Part shown: positions 13,025 to 26,400 of the stretch, piece after piece
How the letters are laid out: each line of letters begins with the position of its first letter
How positions within the stretch are numbered: the stretch's first letter is position 1
Origin: Daucus carota subsp. sativus
Taxonomy: Eukaryota > Streptophyta > Magnoliopsida > Apiales > Apiaceae
Direction: 5' to 3'
DNA: 64,000 nucleotides
Assembly (NCBI RefSeq): GCF_001625215.2
Contig: NC_030383.2
Coordinates: 13,404,779 to 13,468,778, forward strand
Translations under genes and position numbers: made by a program
The notes under the pieces: generated by a model
Seen by the model: only the letters and a program-made list of their open reading frames with translations
The model's database searches: none
What the model was told of the DNA's origin: nothing

Positions 13025-13572
13025 ACAAAATGGGGTCTGTGAGAATTTTGGGGCCCTGTGCTAAAATATGAATTAGGCCCCAATAATAAAAAAAATATGT
13101 ATATTATAAAAGTAAATAAATAATAAAAATTTTATTTTTTTATAAAATTAAAACAATAAATAATGTTATTAAATAATCAGTAATTCTAGTATTTTAAACA
13201 AAATTTATATATAAATTTATTTGAGATATATCTATATTTCATTGAAAAGAATGAAATTTATAGTACATACGAAAAAATATCATATGTAAAAAACATTATG
13301 AAAACATTTAATAAAAGAGTAATTATTATAAAAAAAGTAAAGATACAACACAAAAGAATTTAAAATGCAAATAGACATAATAAACTAATCTATCAGATTA
13401 TGTAATTATTTATCTATAAATAAATAGAATGAAAATAAATATAAAATTTTTAATTTTCAATTTCATTCTTTAAATTTTTTTATTAAATAAAATATTAATT
13501 TCTAAATTTTGAGGCCCCTGTAATTTTGGGGCCATGTGCCGTCGCCCACCTTGCACGTCTCAAAAACCGGCC
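13025..13572. mobile_element. Decayed hAT-like element
   Basis: The right end ctcaaaaaccggcc resembles that of 16682-17103. Both elements carry a ggggccctgtgct block near the left end and ggggcc..gtgc near the right. The flanks atatgtgg (13017-13024) and atgtgtgg (13573-13580) look like an 8-bp duplication with one mismatch. The interior is very AT-rich and non-coding. Confidence 0.55.
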
Positions 13573-13951
13573 ATGTGTGGTAATGTGAAGCTATAGCAAA
13601 TCATGCATTGTTGGTACACTATTTGCTGGTCAAAATTAGAGAAGTTGGTGTAACAGGCTTGAGAATTGAATCACATACCCAAAAACTATATTAACTTCCG
13701 AAATTGAACTGTTATTTTAACATATTTTTAATTGCTTTAATCACTTGCTTTATTCCTGATCTCATCTCATTTTAGTTAAGTTTTAGGAAAACTTAAGAGT
13801 ACAAGCGTGATATAGCTTATTCCGGATTTTGTTTTGGATTATGAGTTTATTCTCTGTTGTATTTTTGTTGTCCCGGGTCGTCCAAATATTTAACAGTTTT
13901 CTTCCAGATAAAAGCTCAAAGGCTGGACCACAGGGCACCCTGCACTGGGCT

Positions 13952-13958
13952 TATATAA
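13952..13958 (+). promoter_or_regulatory. TATA box of the GH3 gene
   Basis: TATATAA sits 99 bases before the GH3 start codon and is followed by a pyrimidine- and CA-rich leader, as in plant core promoters. Transcription would start about 30 bases downstream, near 13985. The start site is inferred. Confidence 0.7.
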
Positions 13959-14056
13959 ACCCCTCGTCCCTCTTCGATTCTCCCCACAACCACCATCTTT
14001 CTCCTTCAACACAACATTTTACATTTTCTTGTCTGATTTTTCACTTAGACACCACC

Positions 14057-16089
14057 ATGCCTGAAGCACCCAAGAAATCTGCACACAAATTTCCATCCAA
14101 CTTGAGTGTCTCTGAGAAGAACAAAAAGGCTCTTCACTTGATTGAAGATGTCACCTCTAGACCTGATGAAATTCAGGAGCTTGTTCTTTCAGAAATACTC
14201 TCTCGCAACGCCCATGTCGAATATCTTCGACGTCACGGCCTTGCTGGTCAGACTGACAGAGACACTTTCAAGAAAATCATTCCCGTTATCAAATACGAAG
14301 ATATTCAGCCAGATATCAATCGTATTGCCAATGGTGATAAGTCTCCAATCCTCTGCTCTCACCCCATTTCTGAGTTCTTAACAAGGTATAATTGTACTTT
14401 GTGTTGCTTTCACGGTTAAGATTAATTACAGAAATTTAAATGGATGATTATATGTTTTGCTTTTTTGTACAGCTCGGGGACATCTGGAGGTGAAAGAAAA
14501 CTAATGCCCACAATCGAAGAGGAGCTGGAGAGGAGATCATTTTTGTACAGTCTTTTGATGCCTGTGATAAACCAGTTTGTTCCTGGTTTAGACAAAGGCA
14601 AAGGAATGTATTTCTTGTTCATCAAATCAGAAGCTAAAACTCCTAGTGGCCTTTTGGCTCGTCCTGTTTTAACTAGTTACTACAAAAGTTCCCATTTCAA
14701 AAACAGGCCTTATGACCCCTACACAAACTACACTAGCCCAAATGAAACCATTCTTTGCTCCGACTCCTACCAGAGCATGTACTCCCAAATGCTCTGTGGT
14801 TTATGCCTCCACAGTGAAGTCCTTCGTGTCGGAGCTGTCTTCGCCTCTGGTTTCATCAGGGCCATCAGGTTCCTTGAAAAGCACTGGCCTATGTTGTGTC
14901 ATGACATCCGAACTGGGACCCTTAACCGTGAAATCACTGACCCGTCTGTGAGAGAAGCAGTGCTTAAAATCCTCAAGCCAGACCAAAAATTAGCCAATTT
15001 TATTGAAACTGAGTGTAGCAAAAAGTCCTGGCAAGGAATCTTGACTAGGTTGTGGCCTAATACCAAATATGTTGATGTTATTGTAACAGGGACCATGTCA
15101 CAGTATATACCAACACTTGATTACTATAGTAATGGCCTCCCACTTGTTTGCACCATGTATGCTTCTTCTGAATGCTACTTTGGTGTCAATCTTAACCCCC
15201 TTTGTAAGCCTAGTGATGTCTCTTACACACTCATTCCAACCATGGCTTACTTTGAGTTCTTGCCTGTTAACAAAAATAATGTGGTCACAAATTCAGTTAC
15301 TGTCCGTGATTCTCTGAATGAGAAAGAGCGACAAGAATTGGTTGATTTGGCTGACGTTAAGCTCGGACATGAGTATGAGCTTGTTGTCACCACCTATGCT
15401 GGTAAAATTCAAACAACAAATACACATTTATTTCTTGTTTTATGAGTTTTTTTATTCGGTCCAAGATTCTTACGTTATATGTTTTATGTTTTGCAGGACT
15501 CTATCGATACAGGGTTGGAGATGTACTCAGAGTTGCAGGATTCAAGAATAAGGCCCCACAATTCAACTTCATTTGCCGCAAAAACGTTGTTCTAAGCATT
15601 GATTCTGATAAAACTGATGAGGTTGAGCTACAAAATGCAGTAAAAAATGCTGTCACGCATTTGATGCCATTTGATGCAACTTTAACCGAGTACACAAGCT
15701 ATGCAGACACGACAACAATTCCAGGACACTATGTTCTGTTCTGGGAGCTTAGTGTTAACGGCACAATCCCAATTCCTCCATCTGTTTTTGAGGATTGTTG
15801 CTTAGCAACTGAAGAATCATTTAACAGTGTATACCGTCAAGGTCGTGCCTCGGACAAGTCCATCGGACCCCTTGAAATCAAGATTGTGGAATCAGGAACT
15901 TTTGATAAACTTATGGATTATGCCATTAGCTTAGGTGCTTCAATCAACCAGTACAAGACACCCCGCTGTGTGAAATTTGCACCCATTGTTGAGCTATTAA
16001 ACTCAAAAGTCGTGTCAAGTTACTTCAGTCCAAAATGCCCCAAGTGGTCTCCAGGGCATAAGCAATGGATGAACATCAAGTCAAGCTAG
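14057..16089 (+). CDS. GH3.6-like: GH3 auxin-amido synthetase, GH3.5/GH3.6-like (group II)
   Basis: Acyl-acid-amido synthetase that adenylates indole-3-acetic acid and joins it to an amino acid such as aspartate, lowering free auxin in the cytosol. Three exons: 14057-14385, 14473-15401 and 15497-16089, all with GT-AG introns and consistent phases, giving 616 residues, the normal family length. The start was chosen because it opens with MPEAPKK, the N terminus typical of the GH3.5/GH3.6 branch, although the frame is open further upstream. Visible motifs: the first ATP/AMP loop [10 protein letters not shown] spanning the exon 1-2 junction, YASSECYFG, and YRYRVGDVL in the adenylation domain; the C-terminal [12 protein letters not shown] is also conserved. 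Group II members are usually early auxin-induced genes, but the proximal promoter shows only a TATA box. No damage seen. Assignment to GH3.6 rather than GH3.5 or GH3.1 is by recall of the family. Confidence 0.95.
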
Positions 16090-16681
16090 TGTTCTGCTCT
16101 TTCATCTCAAGGTCCAAAATCTAGTTTTTTGTGATCAACTTGGAAATTTTAAAAGGCTTGATGTTTTACTTATCTTAAGCTGTTGTTGTAGTAGGAACTT
16201 CTGAATTAGCCGTGTATAAAATTGGGTACCATTTCAATCTTATTTCTGATCTAGCTAGTTTTTTCTGTCTTTTCATGTGCTTTGTTAAGTATTTTAGTCA
16301 TGAAATTATAATCGTAACACTGACGGGAATTCTGCAAGCACATTCAAAAAGGCAATCTGCCGAGCTAAAATGATGTTGTAAATAAATTTTATTTTTGTAC
16401 CGAGTCCTCAACAAAAAAAATTAAAAAAGAGGATGAAGTTTATGAGGTTACCCTGAAAATTCATACGAAGCAACTAGGGGGAAAACTTCATATATAATTT
16501 ATTATTTGTTTTCTTCCGGTATTACTACAGTATTTACTAGCACGCATGATAATATGAATTAATTAATATTCCAAGAACATTTTTCTCTAAAAAGAAATTG
16601 TTATTTATGTATATACAGGCAAGAGGGACGGATGTTGATGGGATAATTTAGTGTAAAAACTTATCATCTCTGGAACCTGGA

Positions 16682-17103
16682 CAGGGCCGTTTGGGACTTT
16701 TTTGAGGCCCTGTGCTGACTTTAAGAATGAGACCCTTCCAAATGACAAAACAAAATTTTAAAATATTTAAAATAACATGATATCATAAACAAAATTAGAC
16801 TACTACAACTGAAAAATTGTTTTTTTTAAGTAGTTAGACTTAAATAATGGTAAAAATAATGGTAAAAATTAAAGAGATATTAATATTATATTATATTTAA
16901 ATAATGGTAAAAATAATGGTAAAAATTAAAGAGACTTAAATTAGTGTTTAAATAAAATAATAGTAAAAATTAAAGAGATATTAATATTATATTATATTTG
17001 TCATGAGTATATCAAAAGATAGAAAGAAGTAATAATAGATTGGGGGCCCTAAATTTTCATGGGCCCTGTGCTGTTGCACTTGTTGCACTCCCTCAAAACC
17101 GGC
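16682..17103. mobile_element. Short hAT element
   Basis: Perfect 8-bp duplication aacctgga (16674-16681 and 17104-17111). Left end CAGGGCCGTTTGGG; right end CCCTCAAAACCGGC. Internal ggaggccctgtgctg and gggccctgtgctg blocks mark the same family as 13025-13572. A 60-70 bp segment with taatggtaaaaattaaagagat repeats lies in the middle. Non-coding. Confidence 0.85.
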
Positions 17104-18225
17104 AACCTGGATTACATCTCCCTCGTCTGAAAGATATCTTGTGAAATGAATACTACTTGTGAGCTGATAAGAAATACCAAAAAAAGGGTATTGGGACGCA
17201 AAAGATATATCATGTGAGTATGAAAAGCAACTCTAATTTGCTAGCAGTAGTTCAGTACGAGTAAACCGAGTCATTTTCATTCTGGTCAGAAATGTGTCAC
17301 CATGCTTGACATATCGCAGGTCGTGAATGAAGAGTCGAGGCAATCTAGATTTTGTTAAAATGAATTGTGTTTAATTTTTTTATATAAACTTATATCGATT
17401 TGATTCAAAATTTTCTAAGTGAGATTCCATATCAGCTCGGTAATAAACAAGCCAAAGACTAGTTTGTTCATAAAAAACTCGAGCCGAGTTGGACTCGAAC
17501 TGAATTCAAAAAAAATCCAAGTTATCTACAAATTATTCGTATATAATTTTAACTCAACCAATTGTTATTTATAAGTATATTATATCTTAAAAATACATCC
17601 ATTTGAGTATTACACTATCATAATAATCATACATTCATGCTTAGACTCAACTATTAAGGAGGACGGAAAGAGTATTAAACTATTATAATATTTAAGTATA
17701 TATAATTCAATTTGATTCAACATAATTATGAGAAGCTAGATAAGAAAAAAAAAAAAGTAACTAACATTTTTGTAAAAGGTGATAGGGGGATTGGGAACCT
17801 AAAATCTAAATACCTAATTTAAAACACATAACTAATTTCCTATAATATATAACAGTATCACGCTTGTGACTTGTAATCATGATGATTTATATTTTTGACA
17901 TTGACAATAACCATTGGGAGGCTATAGAAAGAGATAGTGTAGCATTTTGGGCAAAAGAAAAAGCAGGGCAGATGTGCTCTTTGAAGCTAATCACTCAATT
18001 TATGGTTAACGTCAATCTCATAATTATTAATCTGATGTTAGAGTAGCTAATTATACGATTACACATGGATTAGGTTAAATATCAACTTCGACAAAAAGAT
18101 GGCAGCAAAAAGATGAATGACAGAGATTAGTGAATACTGTATCAGCTTAGAGGCTATGACAGAGAGTTGTCTGACTTTGTGACATTGAAAAAGATAAACC
18201 TAGTTTTAAGGAGGAGTAATTATTA

Positions 18226-18529
18226 CTCCCTCTGTCCCTCTCATTTGTTTACAGTTACTATTTTGGGATGTCCCTCTCATTTCTTTACGTTACTATAAAT
18301 AGTAAGTTTTTTCCATCATTACACCCACTATCTTCCTCTACTATCTCATATTTAACAATAAAAACTACTATTACACCCACTACTTTCCTCCACTATCTCA
18401 AATCTATTATTAAATATTGGTAGGTCCCACCACTTTACCCACTTTTCATCTAATTTTACTCATTTTTCATACATTGTCTTGGTCTCCGTGTCCCCCTCCA
18501 ATGTAAACAATTGAGGGGGACGGAGGGAG
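18226..18529. mobile_element. Stowaway MITE
   Basis: Ends CTCCCTCTGTCCCTCTCATT and GAGGGGGACGGAGGGAG, flanked by TA. The interior contains a partial internal repeat of the first 30 bases (gtccctctcatttctttac). Confidence 0.85.
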
Positions 18530-19885
18530 TATCACTCAAAAAGAAAGATTAGATACAATAATTGTACAAGGACCTCATTAGATTTGGGCAGTTAATAATT
18601 TAACGTCTCTATCTGCGTTAACCCGGAAGGAAGGAAAAATGGATGAGCACTGAGCGGACCTGCATAAACTAACAGCAAATTCAGTAATTTGATGAGCGTA
18701 AGATCGCACTAATAATATAACTACAGTAAGGCAGTGTCAATTACGCGAAGTACACATATATTAATCTTCCTCAGCATTCTCCATCCTTCAAAAAGTTGTG
18801 TCGTATACAACTTTGGTAAATGAATCATTTTGGATTGAAGGCAACTCCAAAGAAATATTCCACCCCCTCAACGAAGATAGAATTCTTCTATTATTCCGAA
18901 TTTTAAGACCCCTGATTTTAAATCGAATTGCTTCTTCAATAAAAGCAATATCCTGGCTAACAGTTCTGTATTGATTTTCAAACAATCACAACGCCGATTC
19001 CGAACTTCTCATCAAATTTTATCTAAAAATATTTACATAAACTACATTTCTTTTCTTTTTTCTAAAGAATAGTCATTAGATTTTTACTCATATAAGTGAA
19101 AAGTGGAGGAATCGGCAAATCATGTAAAAAAAATTGAGTATTCCACAAGTTTATTTAGTGGGTGTCAACTTAAAATATTTTGTGGTTGTCAATCCAAATT
19201 TCAAAAAATAATGAAGATTTGTTTTGAATATAAACAACCGAACATATGATATCTTTTAAGAAGAGTTCGAAAATAAATCTGTCGAGAGTTAATGGATGTT
19301 GCGGCCAACAAAATCAACGTTCTATCATAAACTCTATCGTAAACTTGGAGCCAGAGATGTACACAGTTCAGTAAAGCGCACTTATTAACTGAAAACCTGA
19401 ACCAATTCGCAGTAATATGAAACGGTTCAACTACCTATGAATCAAGTTTTATATTCCAAAAACCATCAATAAATTTATTTGATTTGATTTGCGGTCCATT
19501 TCTGCGGTTTGATTTTTCTATTTAAAAGTTTATTGATATATATATTAATATTATGGCTGTGGTTACTATTTTTGCGATATCAAATCTCACCGAATTCATA
19601 AAGATGTGGTTTGATTTTTTACACGTATTTTAAAGCGTAAGAAAACCGCGTTTTTATACATTAGACAACATTTTCTTGTTTTAAATAAAGTAATATTTTA
19701 TATATAAATTTTAAAAAAATAATGAATAATGACATATTTTCCTCTCTCGAATTACATACACAACGTTAAAATGATTGTTTACTATTCCATCTGTTTTAAG
19801 TTTTAACCATTTTTTAAGATTTTTTTTTGGATATCAACCAATTCATTACCTTTCAAAACTTCATGCATTAAAAATTAATGTGACT

Positions 19886-20089
19886 CACTCTGTTCCTAAA
19901 TGTTAGTCGATTTGACTTTGCACACGTAATTTGAAGTGTACAAAAAACATATTTCTATGTAATTTTTTTTCTGAATAAAAATATAGAAGTTAAACTTTTA
20001 TTCAAAAAAAAAATTAAAAAATTAATACATAAAAGTATTTTTTTACATTTTAAATTACGTGCACAAAATTAAAGCGAACGGGGAGTTTT
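19886..20089. mobile_element. Decayed Stowaway-like MITE
   Basis: Left part gttcctaaatgttagtcg..gcacacgtaatttgaa pairs with right part ttaaattacgtgcac..cgaacggggag. The terminal bases are too diverged to fix the target duplication. Confidence 0.4.
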
Positions 20090-20435
20090 ATTTGCGACAG
20101 TGAAACTGTGAAAGTACTGATATCTTGGTTTTCCTCCGCATGTTGTGTTTACGGGGTACCAAACTACCAATATGTGTGAAAAATGAACAACGATGTCCAA
20201 TTTTGTTATTGTTGCTAAAACGGTACCCAGAAAAGTGAAGTCTTGTACCGCAACTCCGCAAACCCGGTAACCCTTCCTCGATATTCGCGATGATAAGGAC
20301 TAATTTCATTTCATTTTGTGAGGAGATAAGGACAATTTATTTTTTAATTTTTTTACAGTAGATAAGGACTACTAATTTTTTATTGCTAAAAAATTTCGAA
20401 CCTTTGGGGAAAAAAACAATCGATAATCAGAAAAA

Positions 20436-22688
20436 ATGGGAGGCGGAGCAGCGATGAGAGCGGGCGGCAAGTTGGCCGGCGTGGTGAACGCCAGCTTTCG
20501 AGGAGGAATTCCGGCAGTTGCCGTGCCAGAACATCTCTCTTCCAAGGGTCGGACAATCGCAGGCGTCTTGTCATCCTCTGACGCGCAAATCGATGGTTCG
20601 ACGGTGAATAAAGTTTGTTCGGAGTGTGATGATGATTGGGAATTCCCCCAAGTCGAGGAAGCCATGCCCAGGCTTGTCTTCGGTGGACCCCCTTCGCTTC
20701 AAGAAGCTAAAGATGCCACCTCTCAACTTCGTACTGCCCTTGATGAGTATGTCCTTTCTGTTTTTCTATTTCGTATTTGTAAATCATTGAATCATATCTT
20801 CTTCTTTTACACTCAGTTACATAGATCATTTCATCACAAAATAGAGTGGCTAATGTCAACAAGGAATTCTTTGTAGCATGCTTCATTTTTGCCAAGAAGG
20901 GGCTGTGTTGCTTATATGATGTAATGTTGACGGATATTTATGTTATGAGTTTCGAGACACTTCTAAGATCATTTCCAACCGTATTAAACCCTTAGCTATA
21001 AATCCCCTTGTCGATAATTTTAGCCAATATCTTGATGTTGGCTATATTTGTCGAACATTTAGAGACTTGTAAGAAGATTCCAACCATACTTAAGTAATAT
21101 ATTCTTTTTATACCAATCTAAAATAATAATAACATACCACTTTAAAATATAGCCAATACCATCGAAACACAATATCTTACAGGTTCAGCAAATTTTACAT
21201 AATCAGTATTGGAGATGCTTTAAGTGCCGTTATGGAGGCTGAGTAGCGAGTGATATATTGATACCACTTTAATTTGGTTGATGGCAGACTAATTTTAACA
21301 TCAGAATGCTTTCAGCTTTTCCCATGGCCGATACACTTTGTATGCATCCCTGTATGAATTTTACGGCTTTTCCAGCCTGAAGGCTTACTACAACTATTTA
21401 CCAGTAAGCAGCCCTAATGTTATCCCACAATTTTCTGGTTACCATTTTTAGTGCATGTGCCATTTGCTGGAGGACTACATGATTTAGTCCATATGTAAAA
21501 AATATTGCATGATGTTGTTAAAGTATCTGCTAATTCCTTATTCAGTTAATGTTTTCTTAATTAATATGCAAGATGAATTGCATGATAGCTAGAACTATTC
21601 TAATTGGAACAGTATTTAATTTGCCTTTTATATAGTAATGGGTTGGTTATGTTAAGTCTAATTGAGCATAGGCAGTTGTGCACTATTCAACTCCTCTTTG
21701 TATGATACCCTCAGGGCTTACCTATCAAATAAATCTAGCTGCGGTCCATATGTATCATATCCTGAGCACCCCTTGGAGACTAAAGTTTGTGTTGCTACTG
21801 ATTCTGATACTAATGCCTCTGCTCGAAGTCATGCTATTCAGGCATTTCGGTTGCTAAATGAAAGTACTGCCGCTCAGGTTCATTCACCATCTCCTCTTTA
21901 TTTTGTGTGTAAAGCTGCCAGACCTAATTTTTCCAATGATTATAAAAGGAATTATACTATTCAGTTGATAATTGTCGCAGCTCTGCATTTACAACTTCTT
22001 AAAAAGTTTATATCTTAGCCTTTGAATTTTTAATATGGGTATTCATACTTGCTTCACATGCAGTATAAATATTGTAATGCATGTACCTCTTCTTTACTTT
22101 TCTTTTTTAAATATTACTACCGCAATGATGATTTGTTTCGAATTCGGGACTGACATATACAACATGTTGATATCAGACTGTTGTAGCTTCAATTGCTAGT
22201 GATCAGAATGTCTGGAGTGCAGTATTGCAAAATGATGCACTTGTGGAATTTCTGCGCTCCCAAAAAACTGGTATGGAGTATCTGTTTTTCTGTAACTTCG
22301 TTTCAGTTTCTACGAGACAAGATTGAGGTTTCTTATTATATTTTCTGATACATCCATAGGTATGAATGGATACTCGAAAAAATCGAGTGCTGCTGCTGAA
22401 CACTCAGGCTACGATTCTGATTCTGCCAAGAAGTTCGACTATGAGACTTCTGACGAGGAAACCAGACCTAAGAATGATCATAGAAATTTCTTGGAGGACA
22501 TTAGAGTAAGACTAGAAGACATGATGAACAGCTTATCTGGTTTCTTTCAGAATCTTTTTGCTGGCTCGGGAACAGTTGATGGAAGTGCTAAAGCAACCTC
22601 TGTGGACAAGGCTATGGGTGCTTCAATTATGGGACTAGCCATCATGGTTATTCTCATAGTTGTCCTTAGGCGTGGCTCAACAGCTTAA
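20436..22688 (+). CDS. Conserved plant protein of unknown function, C-terminal membrane anchor
   Basis: Five exons, 20436-20746, 21316-21437, 21672-21877, 22177-22270 and 22360-22688, joined by phase give 353 residues. The second donor (TCTG|GTTACC) is weak but is the only one found that keeps the frame. The protein opens MGGGAAMRAGGKLAG, has an acidic segment with PRLVFGGPPSLQEAKDAT, then EFYGFSSLKAYYNYL, a region AIQAFRLLNES..AQTVVASIASDQNVW, and a serine/acidic stretch. It ends in a single hydrophobic helix (GASIMGLAIMVILIVVL) followed by RRGSTA. The terminal helix with a basic tail suggests a tail-anchored membrane protein facing the cytosol; this is inference. I recognise it as a conserved plant type but know no function. 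Intron 1 contains a MITE. Confidence 0.8.
20965..21220. mobile_element. Putative MITE in intron 1
   Basis: The left ccgtattaaacccttagc region and right cagtattggagatgcttta region fit the weak inverted ends (TCTCCAA/TTGGAGA type) of small plant MITEs. Target duplication not resolved. Confidence 0.35.
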
Positions 22689-22947
22689 AAAATTTGTCGA
22701 AGCTTCTAGACTTGAGATTTTTAGTTTTTGGATGCTGTATTCTTAGTAGTTTCCTTCATACACTGTATCATCACAATGTGTGCAAGACTGAAAAGAATTA
22801 TCACCAGTTGTGGAAGAGTGGCAAGCCGCCTTAGTTGCTGTGCATAGTAAATTAATTTGATAACTGGATTAAAAAAAAGGTTGTAGCTGAATCAGAAAAG
22901 AGAACTTGTTTGCTTTGTTTATGTGCAAATATTTTAAAATATAATTA

Positions 22948-23156
22948 GGTTGTGTTTGAGAACGTGTATTTTATTTCAAATTTTGGGTTTCAAATACATA
23001 ATTTGAGATGTTATTGCAAATTCTTATCTTTATACTAGTAGATACAAGTATCTGAATATCCTGAATATCAAATGAAATTCTAACTTTTTTGTATATCCAA
23101 ACATATCATTTAATCAAATCCAAAATTTCAAATAAAATTCAAGTTGCCAAACAGGC
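22948..23156. mobile_element. Putative MITE between two convergent genes
   Basis: Left end ggttgtgtttgagaacgtgt followed by attttatttcaaattttggg; the reverse complement of the right end reads ggcctgtttggcaacttga followed by attttatttgaaattttgg. The inverted repeat is about 40 bp with mismatches. It lies about 250 bp past each of the two convergent gene ends. Confidence 0.55.
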
Positions 23157-23400
23157 CATTGAAGAAATTATGAGAAACTATGACAACGTAATGGTCAAAA
23201 TTTTATAATAATAAAAATGAATAATACAATTTAATTATTCAGTAGTACTGCGATTATTTGCTGTACTAAACGGCAAATTATATGATAATTCACGGGGCTT
23301 TCCCCTGCATTCTTGTACATCTTACTCTTGCACCATAAAAAATTCCACCGATTCTAGAAGCTGATACAGAAACAACAAATCACTGAATCCTGAATAGAGC

Positions 23401-26400
23401 TCAACTACTCAGGTATGTAATGTCTTCTTTCATTATGCGCATTTTGCCTCTGTCCTTTCTACTGATAGTTCGTGTCTGTTCTGGTTGGCCTCGCTACAAA
23501 GGAAAGAGCGGTTTACCACAGATGGACAAATCCATATTTCAACAGAAAAAAGATAAATCACGACTTCATGGTATAGATACATGTTTAGTGACGAGCAAAG
23601 GACAGAATCCAGTTATGAAGAGGCAGTGACTGTGTTTTAAAGGGTAAAGAGGAAAAGGGCACTCCCTGTGTGAACTGCGTATATCATATATACATAGCAA
23701 ATATGTGAAGCTAACCTTTCTCAAGACATAGGCAAGATATAAGTAAGCAACCTCCCATTCATCTGGTGACAGCGTACCTTAATATACGAATGCAAAGCAT
23801 GATACATGAGGCAATGGATTGCATGTATTATGAAAACCAAGAAAATAATTTCACAAAAAAAATGAAAAAACAAAAAGCTTTTGAGATTTACTCTGGTCCT
23901 TGTTCCCATCACCCAGGGCTCCAAGCCGCCTCATGAGTTCAATGTAATCTGGCTTTTTCATGTACTCGTCAACAAACACATGATTATTCTTTACAAACAC
24001 CAGTTCCAGATCATACTGCTTATTCAAACAAAAGCAAGTATAAGAAGAATGTCACCACACAAGCAGAGAAGTCGTAAAAGTCATATATGTATATCGATAG
24101 ATGGGCGTAATACCGAAGGGATCTTACTCTAGCGGTTCGCCGTCACCCCTTAAAGGGAGATTGAGGGTTCAAGCCGACAAAGCAAAGGGGGGGGGGGGGG
24201 GGGGGGGGGGGATATGCGTTCAATCAACAGAATAAAATAAAAAAAGGGTACATTTATGCAAGCAAACTGTACCTCCTCTGCTAATGACTTGAAAACATGA
24301 AAGGGAACAATCCATTCTGGACAATCAACAGCATCCTACACCAAAAAAGTTCCACGTCACTTGGATTAATTATTGATTACTAACAAGATTCAAATTGACG
24401 TTAACCCTATACACTATGTAAGAATAATTAATACAAGAGCTTACCTCCAGATGAAATTTGTACTTCACACCGAAGGGGCTTGTCGATTTGAATTTCTAAA
24501 TAAAGCCAAGAGTGTTTCACAAGTTAGTTGTCTAATTTCACATATAATAATAGGACCTCCTCGAAACCAAATAACACAATTTTCATTGTATATATATAAG
24601 TTGTCAAAACAAGATATTAATGTTAATAGTTCAACAAAGTTGCAAGGAATGCGAAGTGAACATCAACTTCCTCTTTGTACAAATGCTAGTCAAATCTTTC
24701 ACTTGTATTGGTACCATTAACATACATCCATCAAAAGTAGTTCCAAATGACAAAAAATCTGAAATGACTTGCCTTTTCTGAAAATTCTTCGTCAAAACGT
24801 ATCCAGTACACACTATTGCCAAATGTTAGTCCTTCAGCTGCATAGTCAAAGTCAAAGTATGAATATAACTTCTCCACAGAACATAGTTCTCATACTGAAG
24901 AATGGTCAGAGGCTGAATTAGCTACAGGGATTTATCCCATTAACAAACAATTTTTCATTAATCTCCAACTTGATTCAGCAACTGAATATCATGGATTTAG
25001 CTACAAGTATCCAGTACACACTATTGCCAAATGTTAGTCCTTCAACTGAATGTTTAACCCCAACTTGAATAGCAAGTCTATTCAAGAATTAATAAGGACA
25101 ATAGGCAAGTAAAATCAAGTACCCATGCAAAACTAGAATATCATAGCGAAGAGACATGCCTTCTCTGAGTTTTTTGACGATAACGTTGGCATCTGGCATC
25201 GTTCCAATGAAAATGCCTCCTGGCCTAAGTAAGGCTGAAACATTTGCCAAGGCCCGTCGTGCCCGTGCCTCAGTAGACCACGAATAATGCATGGCAAACT
25301 GCAAGTCATAACCAGTGTCATTTTACAACCAATGATCTAATTTGAAGGAGCATATAGATTAGCAGAGAAACTCTTTTATGAAAATTCATGGAGATTGAGA
25401 ATTTACTTGGCAACTACATATATCAAAAGGCGCATCATCTGCTAATGCTTCATCTAGCCGAACCTGAAACCCAGGAATTTAATGCATATCATCCAACTGA
25501 AATGATGGTTTTTATTTCTGAAAACACTACACTTGTCGCAAACTCAAAACATTAGCCACAAAGAAGAAAATCAGGAGGAAGTGAATAATTTAAGTTAATA
25601 GCTTATATTTCTAAAGTATAGATTTGTACATACCTCGAAACAATCTCCACAGAGAAGACGAGCAGGAAATGTGAACTTCTTACGCCGCTGATGCTGGTCT
25701 GCATCACCATTATACCGGGTACGGCAATCTTCTATCTGTAGTTAGAATTTAGACATGACAGTAAGAAGCTGATTCTAGAATCCATGATACAGCAGACATA
25801 TAGGACAGTATCAAAGTATATGAAGAAGGAATTATACGATATTGTACTACCAGTTAGATAACTAGATTACTAGACGAAGAGAGATGTTACTCAACCAAAA
25901 TACTCCCTCCATGTCATAATAGACGTTTTTTTTTTTGGAGATTTTTGGAAAAGAGAGAATTGGTGGAAATCCTTCCATTTTATATATTCAACATCATCTG
26001 GAAGTATATGAGTTGACAACTATAGATAGACCATGAAATCTGTAACTAACTCCAGAACAGTAAATGACTCTATTACCCTTACTAATACTATGACCCTACA
26101 CTATTATAGACTATTAATAAGCTGATCCCTAACAGTGGGAGATGAGTTTTTGCCGATAGGCTATCCTGAATACTCAACTTGCAATGCTTTTTAGCTGTAC
26201 ACAGCAAATTCACAAAGAAGGTCAAGGAAAATAATATTACTCACTGTCTTCAGATGGATTGTTTGACCGTTGATCAATCACAACTACTTTGCTAGAACAG
26301 GGTTTGGTATAGAGAGTTCGCATGAAGAATTTGTAACATAAAAAACAGTTATTCATGTTTTTCAGAAATAATTCTATATAAATCTGAAAGAAATAAAGAA

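Larger units (their letters stand above)
16090..20435. other. Intergenic between GH3 and the tail-anchored protein gene
   Basis: Holds one hAT, one or two Stowaway elements (listed) and AT-rich sequence. A lone Stowaway end (ggaggacggaaagagta near 17660) is a relic. No gene supported. Confidence 0.55.

Noticed and set aside
24110..24186. A functional tRNA gene
   Set aside because: A and B boxes can be read but no acceptor stem or cloverleaf pairs; better explained as a SINE head.
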